Shown: positions 1 through 6,285 of the stretch, piece after piece
Position numbering within the stretch: the stretch's first letter is position 1
Layout of the letters: each line of letters begins with the position of its first letter
Source of the DNA: Bacillota bacterium
Lineage (GTDB): Bacteria; Bacillota; Clostridia; Saccharofermentanales; DTU023
Reading direction: 5' to 3'
NCBI GenBank assembly: GCA_023389255.1
Contig: JAEWER010000029.1
Span: 1-19,090, forward strand
DNA: 19,090 bases
Notes under the pieces: model-generated
The model's input: the letters and a program-made list of their open reading frames with translations, nothing else
Told to the model about the DNA's origin: nothing
The model's database searches: none
Program-made: the position numbers and the translations under genes

Positions 1-346
1 TGCTGTACATAGCAGAGCAGAAGATTTTGCGAAAAACGAAAGAGCTAGTTTTGACATTGTGACGGCTAGAGCGGTAGCTAGATTACACACTTTATTGGAA
101 TATATGTTGCCGCTAACTCGTCTAGGTGGTTATTGTATTGCTCTCAAAGGGTCTCATGTAGAGGAAGAAGTGACAGAAGCGCAAACTGCCTTGCGTATTC
201 TAGGTGGCAAAATTGAGCAAATAATAAAGCTCGAGTTGCCAGAAGGTGCAGGTACTCGAGCTTTAGTTGTGATCAAAAAGATTAAAGATACACCGAAACG
301 TTATCCTAGATCTCAGAATCAGGCGCGCAAAGATCCTTTAATTTAG
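1..346 (+). CDS. rsmG: 16S rRNA (guanine-N7) methyltransferase RsmG, C-terminal fragment
   Basis: This is the 3' end of the gene for RsmG (GidB), which makes m7G in the 530 loop of 16S rRNA using S-adenosylmethionine. The open frame runs in from the window edge (first full codon at base 2), so the GTG at 59 is an internal valine codon, not a start. The visible part, about 114 residues, carries HSRAED (family: HGRAE), the DIVTARAVA segment, the LLEYMLPLTRLGGYCIALKG stretch and a lysine-rich tail, in the usual RsmG order. The N-terminal SAM-binding glycine loop lies outside the window. Its last 41 bases overlap the end of the convergent acetyltransferase gene on the other strand, so the two transcripts are complementary there. 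The family call is secure. The missing 5' part is only a matter of the window edge. Confidence 0.9.
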   Translation, partial: AVHSRAEDFAKNERASFDIVTARAVARLHTLLEYMLPLTRLGGYCIALKGSHVEEEVTEAQTALRILGGKIEQIIKLELPEGAGTRALVVIKKIKDTPKRYPRSQNQARKDPLI

Positions 347-878
347 CGTACAGATGAACGTCTAAGTATTTTTCGCCACGCTTAACTTGACGACGCATGG
401 TGCCTTCGTACATCAGACCTAAGGCTTGTAATAGACGCAGTGAAGCATGATTACCATCGATCACACGAGCGTATAAACGTTGCATGCCCAAGTTCTCTAA
501 AACGTTGAGATAGGCTGTGCAGGCTTGCTTTGCTAAATGTTTACCTCGCAATTGGCGATTGGTTAAAGCTATGCCAAATTCAGCTACTCCCTGCATGCAG
601 TCAACATTCTCTAAGGTCAGTAATCCTGCTAATTCGTCATGGTACAAAATACTGTACACAAAGCTGTCGCTTCCTAGATTCCAATCAGCGAGCAAGTCTT
701 TTAAGGTTTCGTCTGCATAGGTTTGACTTGGTGTTGCGACGTATAGATCCATGGTGTAGGCATCGGCAAAAAAGTTCTGTAAATGCTCATCCGATAAATC
801 GTCATCAATAAAACGGCGGATAGTTAAATCCGCCGTTTTAATTTGTAAAGACGCTAATTTTTCTAAACAATTAGACAT
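306..878 (-). CDS. GNAT family N-acetyltransferase (RimJ/RimL-like)
   Basis: A 190-residue acetyl-CoA dependent N-acetyltransferase of the RimJ/RimL type. The N-terminal part (about residues 10-28, QIKTADLTIRRFIDDDL) matches the usual first strand of this family. The acetyl-CoA binding motif A is at about 101-119 (FGIALTNRQLRGKHLAKQA), and N143 with the following SLRLLQALGLMYEGTMRR is the typical C-terminal signature. The substrate cannot be told; relatives acetylate ribosomal proteins, other protein N-termini or small amines. The ATG shares its A with the TAA stop of pfp (TAATG), so translation is probably coupled. The 3' end overlaps rsmG by 41 bases. A 13-bp perfect hairpin followed by TTTTATT sits within codons 13-24 and could limit transcription into this gene. 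Confidence 0.85.
   Translation of the reverse strand: MSNCLEKLASLQIKTADLTIRRFIDDDLSDEHLQNFFADAYTMDLYVATPSQTYADETLKDLLADWNLGSDSFVYSILYHDELAGLLTLENVDCMQGVAEFGIALTNRQLRGKHLAKQACTAYLNVLENLGMQRLYARVIDGNHASLRLLQALGLMYEGTMRRQVKRGEKYLDVHLYAKLKDLCAPDSEI
809..840 (-). terminator. terminator-like hairpin inside the 5' end of the acetyltransferase gene
   Basis: On the minus strand a perfect 13-bp stem (TAAAACGGCGGAT, loop of six, then its exact complement) is followed by T-rich sequence (stem ends TTTTA, then TT). It starts 38 bases after the pfp stop codon and lies within codons 13-24 of the acetyltransferase. It has the form of an intrinsic terminator for pfp, or an attenuator for the downstream gene. 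The codons involved encode the conserved first strand of the acetyltransferase, so the structure coexists with real coding sequence. The stem is seen directly; the termination activity is inferred. Confidence 0.55.
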
Positions 879-2122
879 TATTTGGCACTACCTGCTTGTA
901 CTTTTTTCAGTTCAGCGAAGCGAGGCATGCTATCGCGATAGACCAACTGCAAATCGCCTTGGATTAAAGGGAGAGCATAGTCGATGAAGTCTTCTTTGAC
1001 GTAGTTGCCTTCTTCGTTAATCCATTCTAAGGGAACAGTTTTTTCGGTATTAGCAACATCAGCCAACGGTAGAGCGAAGAATTCACACTTGTATTCAGCT
1101 TGATCTGCACGCTTGAAAGCAATCATCACATCGGTTTTGCCCGCTAAGGCAGCTTTAACAGCTTCGCTACCAGCTTGGAAAGCTTCTTCAACATCGGTTT
1201 TGGATGCGATGTGAGCAGCACAACGTTGCATTAAGGAGAACTCGATAGCACGAACTTTTACATCCATGTGGTCGGTGATGTAATCCTTTAATACGCCAGC
1301 TGCGCCACCTAATTGCTTGTGACCGAAAGAATCGACTTTTACTTGACCTAGTAATTCTGGCAAGAATTTACCATCTTTGGTCTGTACACCCTCCGAGATA
1401 CAGAGCAATACCTTTTTCTTTTCATCGTAGATACGCTTGATGTCAGCCATTACCTTATCTAAATCAAATTCACGCTCAGGCAAATAAATTAGATCAGGAC
1501 CATAACCATACTTAGAAGCGAGAACAGAAGCCGCAGTTAACCAACCAGCGTGGCGACCCATAATTTCAACGATTGCCACCATGCCAGTGTCATACACTGT
1601 GGAGTCTAAGTAAATTTCAGAGATAGTTGTCGCAATGTAGCGAGCAGCTGAAGCAAAGCCAGGGCAGTGATCGGTACCGTATAAATCATTGTCGATAGTC
1701 TTAGGTACGCCGATTACACGACATTCATAGTTTTGCTCTTGTAAGAACTTAGAAACCTTGTTACAGGTATCCATTGAATCATTACCACCATTGTAGAAGA
1801 AGTAACGGATGTTATACTTCTTGAAAACTTCCAAAATACGATGATAATCAGTGGCATCTTTATCAGCATCAGCTAATTTATAACGTACGGAACCTAAAGC
1901 AGAAGAAGGTGTTTGTTTGAGCAATAACAGTTCTGCTTCATCCTCTTGACCCATATCAAAGAAATCTTCGTTTAAGATACCGACGATGCCATGATGAGCA
2001 CCATATACTTTTTCGATCACATCGCTGTGTTTTAAAGCTTCAATAAAAACACCAGCTGCACTGGCATTGATAACTGAAGTGGGACCACCGGATTGACCGA
2101 AAATCAAATTACCTTTTAACAT
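878..2122 (-). CDS. pfp: pyrophosphate-dependent 6-phosphofructokinase (PPi-PFK)
   Basis: This 414-residue protein of the phosphofructokinase family interconverts fructose 6-phosphate and fructose 1,6-bisphosphate in cytosolic glycolysis. GQSGGPTSVINAS at 9-21 is the phosphate-donor loop, PKTIDND at 140-146 holds the catalytic Asp, and MGRHAGWL at 188-195 binds the sugar phosphate. Two residues decide the phosphate donor. D115 in GGNDS stands where ATP enzymes have Gly (GGDGS), and K141 stands before TIDND where ATP enzymes have Gly; D plus K is the known signature of PPi use. The length fits short-form PPi enzymes. AAGGAG at 2128-2133 precedes the ATG by five bases, and a 13-base dyad (2140-2152) lies just upstream. 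The gene is first in a pair with the acetyltransferase. The donor assignment rests on sequence only. Confidence 0.9.
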   Translation of the reverse strand: MLKGNLIFGQSGGPTSVINASAAGVFIEALKHSDVIEKVYGAHHGIVGILNEDFFDMGQEDEAELLLLKQTPSSALGSVRYKLADADKDATDYHRILEVFKKYNIRYFFYNGGNDSMDTCNKVSKFLQEQNYECRVIGVPKTIDNDLYGTDHCPGFASAARYIATTISEIYLDSTVYDTGMVAIVEIMGRHAGWLTAASVLASKYGYGPDLIYLPEREFDLDKVMADIKRIYDEKKKVLLCISEGVQTKDGKFLPELLGQVKVDSFGHKQLGGAAGVLKDYITDHMDVKVRAIEFSLMQRCAAHIASKTDVEEAFQAGSEAVKAALAGKTDVMIAFKRADQAEYKCEFFALPLADVANTEKTVPLEWINEEGNYVKEDFIDYALPLIQGDLQLVYRDSMPRFAELKKVQAGSAK

Positions 2123-2139
2123 ATGTACTCCTTGTAGAT

Positions 2140-2152
2140 GCTCCCAGGGAGC
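2140..2152. promoter_or_regulatory. short dyad in the pfp leader
   Basis: GCTCCC, one central A, then GGGAGC: a 13-base palindrome six bases upstream of the pfp Shine-Dalgarno sequence. It could be an operator or a small RNA hairpin affecting ribosome access. The symmetry is seen directly; any role is a guess. Confidence 0.3.
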
Positions 2153-2259
2153 TAGATTACAAAATTAACGTTATCAATATACCAAACAGACTATCGCTTG
2201 GCTAACTTTGGACTATAAGAGAAATATAAGCTACCAGAGGTACTTAAGTTTTTTTTAGT

Positions 2260-2301
2260 GGTAGTTTAACATTGAGATAGTTTAAATGAGATAGTTCAAA
2301 A
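2260..2301. repeat. short tandem direct repeats between the divergent genes
   Basis: GAGATAGTTTAAAT (2274-2287) is followed directly by GAGATAGTTCAAAA (2288-2301), matching at 12 of 14 bases. A looser third copy of the core TAGTTTAA lies at 2262-2269. The cores are spaced 16 and 14 bases apart, just upstream of the SH3b membrane protein gene. They could be regulator sites or mere slippage products. No convincing sigma-A promoter was found in this 202-base divergent intergenic region. Confidence 0.4.
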
Positions 2302-2324
2302 TAGACGCCATAAGTGAGAAGCCC

Positions 2325-3788
2325 ATGATCGAATTAACTATAGCTGCTCAGTTGAGTGCAAAAGATATTAACCGTCACCAAATGTTGATTGACGGACAAG
2401 TAATTAACCAGCAGTTGACAGAGATTACTGATGTACTGCCCGAAGATAAAGAGACTACTTTTTTAGCCACTAACAAGCGTGAGAGTCACGTTATTTTAGG
2501 CTTGTCGACAGATGCTAAAATTTACAATCCTGAACAGAATCATAAGCGACTGGCAAAATGGCAAGAACTATACCAAAAACGTGGAGATGATGGTTTAACA
2601 GGTCTGCTTTCTGCACTCAATGACAGTCGGATTACCTGTGATTATCTTTGTGTCATTGATGCTAGATTGCACCTTTTTTGGTTGCCGGATAATTTGCGAC
2701 TGCTATGGTTAAAAAATAAAGAAGTTCGTTTAGTACAACCAGTATCAAGACCTGATCATGTTTTCAATCTGCGCTATCTTAAACACTGCCATTTTTACTG
2801 TCTCAACCTCAGGCCACAAGAAAGTTTGCTTTGTATAACATTACAACAAGCGGATGAGCTGGCAACCTACCTGGCTGGGCAAGATTCACAGAAATTGATT
2901 GATTTATCGCCTCAGAACTTGATGAGCTTTTACAAACAAAAGCACAAATGGTTTGAGAAAAGACAAGAGCCAGGGAGCTGGTTTGGGTATCAAGTTAATC
3001 GTGGAGCCTACAATTATTTGCAAGGTAACAATAAGTTGTTGTATCAACAATTTAAACTCTCGCCCAAAAGCAAATTTTTACCAGGCAAAATGTTGCGAGC
3101 AGTGCCATATCTTGACGAAGCACAAAGCAAGCAGGTCAATGTTGCAGAACAGCGTGAGCTACAAGCAATTTTACAACGTGGGTATCTCATTCAAAGACGA
3201 GAGCAGGAAGTAGCCCAAAAGCTATATCAAGTAGATAACGTTAGAAGCAAGTTTAGTGACCACGAAAGAGAAAAAACTTTGCAGGCATTCAGTTCTCGCT
3301 TGAGTGAAAAAGAACAAAAATTGATCAAGGCTCAGGAATTTACTCTAGATCCCTACAAGGAAAAGGGTTTTGCTAAGTTGCAGGGATGGTTTTTCCGCTC
3401 CGAGAAGCGGTGGCTTAATCGTTTAGTAGCTGTTACAAGCTGTTTACTTTTTCTAGTGCTCTTGGTTTTCTTTGGGCGTTTAGTTCACCCGAAAACAGAA
3501 GAAAAAACAAGTGTAACTACGGCCCAAGTAAGCGAAACGGTTAAATATGTAGGTGAAAAAGCTTTGGTCATTCCACCACAAGGAGAGCTTAATTTAGAAC
3601 TGATACGTGAGGTGGCAGCTGAAAGCGTTCAGATCAGACAACAAGCTGAAGCTAAAGCAGCTGTGCTTAAGATATTAAAACGTGGTGAACAAGTTAAGCA
3701 ATTAAACGAAGCGGACGAAAAAGGTTGGGTTTTCGTAGAATTAGCAGATGGCACAAGAGGATATGTACTGCTCTCGTATCTAAAATGA
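2325..3788 (+). CDS. single-pass membrane protein with C-terminal SH3b domain; N-terminal region possibly a degenerate PP2C fold
   Basis: A 487-residue protein that I do not recognise as a named family. It has a soluble N-terminal region of about 360 residues, with charged helical sequence at about 265-340. One membrane segment follows at about 364-386, flanked on the N side by RSEKRWLNR. A linker and a C-terminal bacterial SH3 domain (about 433-487, ending RGYVLLSYLK) complete it. The positive-inside rule puts the N-terminal part in the cytoplasm and the SH3b domain outside, where such domains usually bind cell wall. The order of motifs at 5-30, 105-118 (CDYLCVIDARLHLF, compare GDSRxYL) and 162-179 (LRPQESLLCITLQQADEL, compare PGDxLLLCSDGLxD) recalls PP2C phosphatases, but the metal-binding aspartates are gone. 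The Shine-Dalgarno sequence is weak. The gene stands alone, divergent from pfp. Confidence 0.7.
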   Translation: MIELTIAAQLSAKDINRHQMLIDGQVINQQLTEITDVLPEDKETTFLATNKRESHVILGLSTDAKIYNPEQNHKRLAKWQELYQKRGDDGLTGLLSALNDSRITCDYLCVIDARLHLFWLPDNLRLLWLKNKEVRLVQPVSRPDHVFNLRYLKHCHFYCLNLRPQESLLCITLQQADELATYLAGQDSQKLIDLSPQNLMSFYKQKHKWFEKRQEPGSWFGYQVNRGAYNYLQGNNKLLYQQFKLSPKSKFLPGKMLRAVPYLDEAQSKQVNVAEQRELQAILQRGYLIQRREQEVAQKLYQVDNVRSKFSDHEREKTLQAFSSRLSEKEQKLIKAQEFTLDPYKEKGFAKLQGWFFRSEKRWLNRLVAVTSCLLFLVLLVFFGRLVHPKTEEKTSVTTAQVSETVKYVGEKALVIPPQGELNLELIREVAAESVQIRQQAEAKAAVLKILKRGEQVKQLNEADEKGWVFVELADGTRGYVLLSYLK

Positions 3789-3884
3789 TATTGCCTACTA
3801 TCTTAGTTGTATTTTGAATAAACTATATCCGCTGGATTGATTTGTGTTGGATTAGAACAAGTTTACACGTTTACGATTTAACAA

Positions 3885-3931
3885 AAAATAAATATTTATC
3901 CGTTGACAGATTTATACGTGTTGATTATGAT
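3885..3931 (+). promoter_or_regulatory. promoter of tRNA-Pro, with A/T-rich upstream element
   Basis: TTGACA (3903-3908), a 17-base spacer and TATGAT (3926-3931) form a near-consensus sigma-A promoter. Transcription would start about six bases before the mature tRNA. An A/T tract at about 3885-3900 resembles an UP element, as expected for a stable-RNA promoter. Confidence 0.8.
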
Positions 3932-3943
3932 TAGTTAGGTAAT

Positions 3944-4020
3944 CGGGGTGTAGCTCAGGTGGCTAGAGTGCGTGCTTGGGGTGCACGAGGTCGCAAGTTC
4001 AAGTCTTGTCACTCCGACCA
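3944..4020 (+). tRNA. tRNA-Pro (anticodon GGG)
   Basis: This is a 77-base cloverleaf. The acceptor stem CGGGGTG pairs with CACTCCG, with one G-T wobble. The anticodon stem CGTGC/GCACG encloses the loop TTGGGGT, giving anticodon GGG, which reads proline CCC and CCU codons. The T arm carries TTCAAGT and the 3' CCA is encoded in the DNA. It is transcribed alone, between its own promoter and terminator. Confidence 0.95.
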
Positions 4021-4049
4021 GAGCATCGTTTAGTAACGATGCTCTTTTT
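4021..4049 (+). terminator. intrinsic terminator after tRNA-Pro
   Basis: A perfect 10-bp stem, GAGCATCGTT with AACGATGCTC around a TAGT loop, is followed by TTTTT. It begins directly after the encoded CCA end of the tRNA. Confidence 0.9.
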
Positions 4050-4151
4050 ATTTCACTTATTTTCCACTTTTATGTGTATTTGCTACTCTAGGGTGCATAA
4101 TGTTTATTATTACTCAATTCCCACATAGTTTATTAGGTGGGAGAGGTAAGG

Positions 4152-5333
4152 ATGAGAGAACAAAATTTTGACCCAAGAAGATTTTTAAGTAAGCGTGCAA
4201 AGAGATTACCAGCATCAGGCATAAGACGTTTTTTTGATATTGCTAGGCAAAGAGAAAATGTAATTTCCTTAGCCATTGGTGAACCCGATATGGTAACGCC
4301 CAAGGCCATTTGTGAGGAAGCTATAAGCTCACTTCAGGAAGGAGATACTCACTATACATCCAATCGTGGTGCGCAAAGTTTGCGCGAAGCGATCAGCGAT
4401 TATTTAGAGCGACGTTTTGCCTTAAGTTACTGTGCTGAGTCTGAAATCCTGGTTACTGTGGGTGGTAGTGAAGCGCTCGATTTGGCGTTTCGGGCAATGT
4501 TAGATATTGGTGATGAGGTGCTGATTTTAGAACCTTGTTATGTTTCCTATGTTGCTTGTGTGGAATTGACGGGCGCAACCGCTAAAACAGTGATTACATC
4601 TCCAGATAATAACTTCAAAGTAGATATCAAAGAGTTGCGCAAGGCGATCACACCTAGAACAAAAATATTAGTGATTTCTAGTCCGAACAATCCTACAGGT
4701 GTAGCCTATTCGCCTACAGAGCTTGAGGAAATAGCCGAGATTGCTCGTGAATTTGACCTATTAGTGATTAGTGATGAGTTATATGTTGAGCTCAATTATG
4801 AACAGGAGCCACACTCGTTTGCGAGCATTCCTGGTATGCAGGAACGCACAATTCTAGTGGGTGGTTTTTCTAAAGCCTTTGCTATGACAGGTTGGCGCCT
4901 AGGTTATTGCTGTGGTCCGGCTGAACTAATGGAAACAATCAATCGCATTCATCAATATGCAATTATGTGCGCTCCGACAATGGCGCAACGTGGAGCAATT
5001 GTAGCGGTTGAACAGGCGGAGAAATTGGTAGTACCTATTCGTGAAGAATTTGCTAAGCGCAGAGAAATTGTGCTGGCTAAGCTACAGGAAGTTGGTATAC
5101 CAGCGGTTAAACCACAAGGTGCTTTCTATGTGTTCGCAGATATTCGGCAAACGGGGCTTGGTGCCATGGAGTTTTGTGAACGTCTACTAGCAGAAAAATA
5201 TGTTGAGGTGGTGCCAGGTGATGCCTTTGGAGCGAGTGGAGCTGGACATGTGCGTATTTCATATGCCGCCTCAATGGCCGAGCTGAGCGAGGGCATCAGA
5301 CGCATGGGTGAATTGTATCAGGAGTTAATCTAA
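4152..5333 (+). CDS. class I/II pyridoxal-phosphate aminotransferase
   Basis: A fold-type I aminotransferase of about 393 residues, close to the family's usual 390. It would move an amino group between an amino acid and a 2-oxo acid in the cytosol. Visible landmarks (numbered from the ATG at 4152) are VTVGGSEALDLAF for phosphate binding, SSPNNPTGV with N181, ISDELY with D208 and Y211, the PLP lysine K241 in GFSKAFAMTGWRLGY, and R368 in GHVRISYA for the substrate carboxylate. This pattern fits the aspartate/aromatic/alanine (PatA-like) subgroup; the substrate is not determined. The frame opens at a GTG at 4137, but GGGAGAGG at 4139-4146 sits well placed before the ATG at 4152, so that start is preferred. 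No clear promoter is seen in 4050-4136. The gene ends eight bases before the infC promoter. Confidence 0.88.
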   Translation: MREQNFDPRRFLSKRAKRLPASGIRRFFDIARQRENVISLAIGEPDMVTPKAICEEAISSLQEGDTHYTSNRGAQSLREAISDYLERRFALSYCAESEILVTVGGSEALDLAFRAMLDIGDEVLILEPCYVSYVACVELTGATAKTVITSPDNNFKVDIKELRKAITPRTKILVISSPNNPTGVAYSPTELEEIAEIAREFDLLVISDELYVELNYEQEPHSFASIPGMQERTILVGGFSKAFAMTGWRLGYCCGPAELMETINRIHQYAIMCAPTMAQRGAIVAVEQAEKLVVPIREEFAKRREIVLAKLQEVGIPAVKPQGAFYVFADIRQTGLGAMEFCERLLAEKYVEVVPGDAFGASGAGHVRISYAASMAELSEGIRRMGELYQELI

Positions 5334-5341
5334 CAAAGCAG

Positions 5342-5370
5342 TTGCAGCTGAGCAAAACGTGCTATATAAT
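5342..5370 (+). promoter_or_regulatory. promoter of infC-rpmI-rplT
   Basis: TTGCAG (5342-5347), a 17-base spacer and a perfect TATAAT (5365-5370) make a strong sigma-A promoter. A start near 5377 leaves a leader of about 144 bases before infC. Confidence 0.8.
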
Positions 5371-5376
5371 CAATCG

Positions 5377-5520
5377 AGTTAAGAAGATTTCGATCTCACC
5401 TTCAGCGCTGAGCGCCCCTGCTTCAGTTGTAAAAAGGTTACAGCCTAAAACCATAGTTTTACCTGTATTGAGAGCGGAATCAAACCGCTTTTTTTATTGC
5501 GATTTTTTAGGAGGTGTAAC
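5377..5520 (+). promoter_or_regulatory. structured infC leader (candidate L20/IF3 autoregulatory leader)
   Basis: The untranslated leader can fold into several hairpins. AGAT/ATCT close a TTCG loop (5385-5396), and GCGC/GCGC lies at about 5404-5414. ACAG plus TAAAAC pair with GTTTTA plus CTGT (5440-5466, CATA loop). Last comes a terminator-like hairpin, AGCGG/CCGCT (5473-5489), running into a T tract. In Bacillus subtilis this operon is repressed by ribosomal protein L20 acting on such a leader and causing early termination, so the same is inferred here. The L20-binding fold itself was not verified. Confidence 0.6.
5470..5495 (+). terminator. attenuator hairpin upstream of infC
   Basis: AGCGG (5473-5477) pairs with CCGCT (5485-5489) around a seven-base loop, with weaker G-T and A-T extension, followed by TTTTTTT. 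Lying between the operon promoter and the infC ribosome binding site, it fits a transcription attenuator rather than an end-of-gene terminator. Confidence 0.65.
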
Positions 5521-5523
5521 ATC
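5509..5523 (+). promoter_or_regulatory. ribosome binding site and AUC start codon of infC
   Basis: AGGAGGTG at 5509-5516 leaves six bases between AGGAGG and the ATC at 5521-5523. The next residues, ANAKRNKGNLINDEI, match IF-3 N-termini, so this site decides the start. Confidence 0.85.
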
Positions 5524-6057
5524 GCAAACGCTAAGCGCAACAAAGGCAATCTCATCAATGACGAGATTCGCTTTCCGCAGGTTCGTCTGATTGACGAAAA
5601 CGGAACAATGGTAGGTGTAGTATCACGCAACGATGCTTTACAACGTGCAGAAGATGCTGATTTGGATCTAGTTCTAATCTCAGCTAATCCGCAAAATCCA
5701 GTGGCACGCATCATGGATCACGGCAAGTATGCCTATGAGCAAAAGAAGCGTGAACGTGAAGCACGTAAAAAGCAAAAAGTCACTGAAGTGAAAGAAGTTC
5801 AATTGAAGCTGACCACCGAAGAGCATGACACACAAGTTAAAGTGAAGAATGCTTTGCGCTTCTTAGAAAACGGTGATCGGGTTAAAGTCGTTATTCGCTT
5901 CCGTGGACGTGAGATGGCTTACACCAACCAAGGATTTGAAGTAATGCAAAAATTCGCTGAGCGTGTCGGCGAGATTGGCGTTGTCGAACGTGCCCCTAAA
6001 GTTGAGGGCAGACACATGATGATGTTTATGTCACCGAATAAATCGCAGAACAAGTAG
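5521..6057 (+). CDS. infC: translation initiation factor IF-3 (AUC start codon)
   Basis: This is IF-3, which binds the 30S subunit, keeps it apart from 50S and checks start codon pairing. From the chosen start it is 178 residues, normal for the family. The N-terminal domain begins NLINDEIRFPQVRLIDENG and contains the conserved DLVLI segment. A basic linker (KKREREARKKQKV) leads to the C-terminal domain with KEVQLKLTTEEHDTQVKVKNALRFLENGDRVKVVIRFRG. There is no in-frame ATG near the N-terminus. A strong AGGAGG (5509-5514) stands six bases before ATC at 5521, so initiation at AUC is inferred. An in-frame TTG at 5497 lies upstream of the AGGAGG and has no ribosome site of its own. IF-3 rejects non-standard starts, so the codon probably gives feedback control, as AUU does in E. 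coli. It is first in the operon. Confidence 0.93.
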   Translation: MANAKRNKGNLINDEIRFPQVRLIDENGTMVGVVSRNDALQRAEDADLDLVLISANPQNPVARIMDHGKYAYEQKKREREARKKQKVTEVKEVQLKLTTEEHDTQVKVKNALRFLENGDRVKVVIRFRGREMAYTNQGFEVMQKFAERVGEIGVVERAPKVEGRHMMMFMSPNKSQNK

Positions 6058-6071
6058 AAAGGGAGAGGGAT

Positions 6072-6269
6072 ATGCCTAAACAAAAATCACACAGCTCCTC
6101 GAAGAAGAGATACAAGGTAACCGGTACTGGTAAAGTGCTGCGTGCCCAAGCCTTCAAGGGTCACATCATGACAAAGAAATCTGCAAAGCGTAAACGTAAT
6201 TTACGTGGCACCACTGTTGCAAGTGCTCAAGATGCCAAACGCATTAAGACCTTGCTCCCGTACAAATAA
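6072..6269 (+). CDS. rpmI: 50S ribosomal protein L35
   Basis: This 65-residue basic protein of the large ribosomal subunit has the normal family length. It shows the L35 pattern MPKQKSH, KRYKVTGTGKV, KGHIMTKKSAKRKRNLRGT and the C-terminal LLPYK. GGGAGAGGG stands just before the ATG, 14 bases after the infC stop. It is the middle gene of the conserved infC-rpmI-rplT operon and is probably controlled with it through the leader. Confidence 0.96.
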   Translation: MPKQKSHSSSKKRYKVTGTGKVLRAQAFKGHIMTKKSAKRKRNLRGTTVASAQDAKRIKTLLPYK

Positions 6270-6285
6270 GGCTTAGGAGGTTACG

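Noticed and set aside
2325..2900. LytR-CpsA-Psr (LCP) domain in the SH3b protein
   Set aside because: A loose match to the IDYYVxID segment exists, but LCP domains lie outside the cell after an N-terminal membrane helix, whereas this region precedes the only membrane helix and is predicted cytoplasmic; the LCP arginine motifs are also missing.
4137..4151. GTG start of the aminotransferase
   Set aside because: The purine-rich GGGAGAGG would fall inside the coding sequence, while it is well spaced for the ATG at 4152.
5497..5520. TTG start for infC giving eight extra residues
   Set aside because: The TTG lies upstream of the AGGAGG and has no ribosome site of its own; the extra residues (RFFRRCN) would be a translation of the ribosome binding site.
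5445..5714. Minus-strand open frame over the infC leader and start
   Set aside because: It covers the leader hairpins and the infC coding start and has no family-like sequence.
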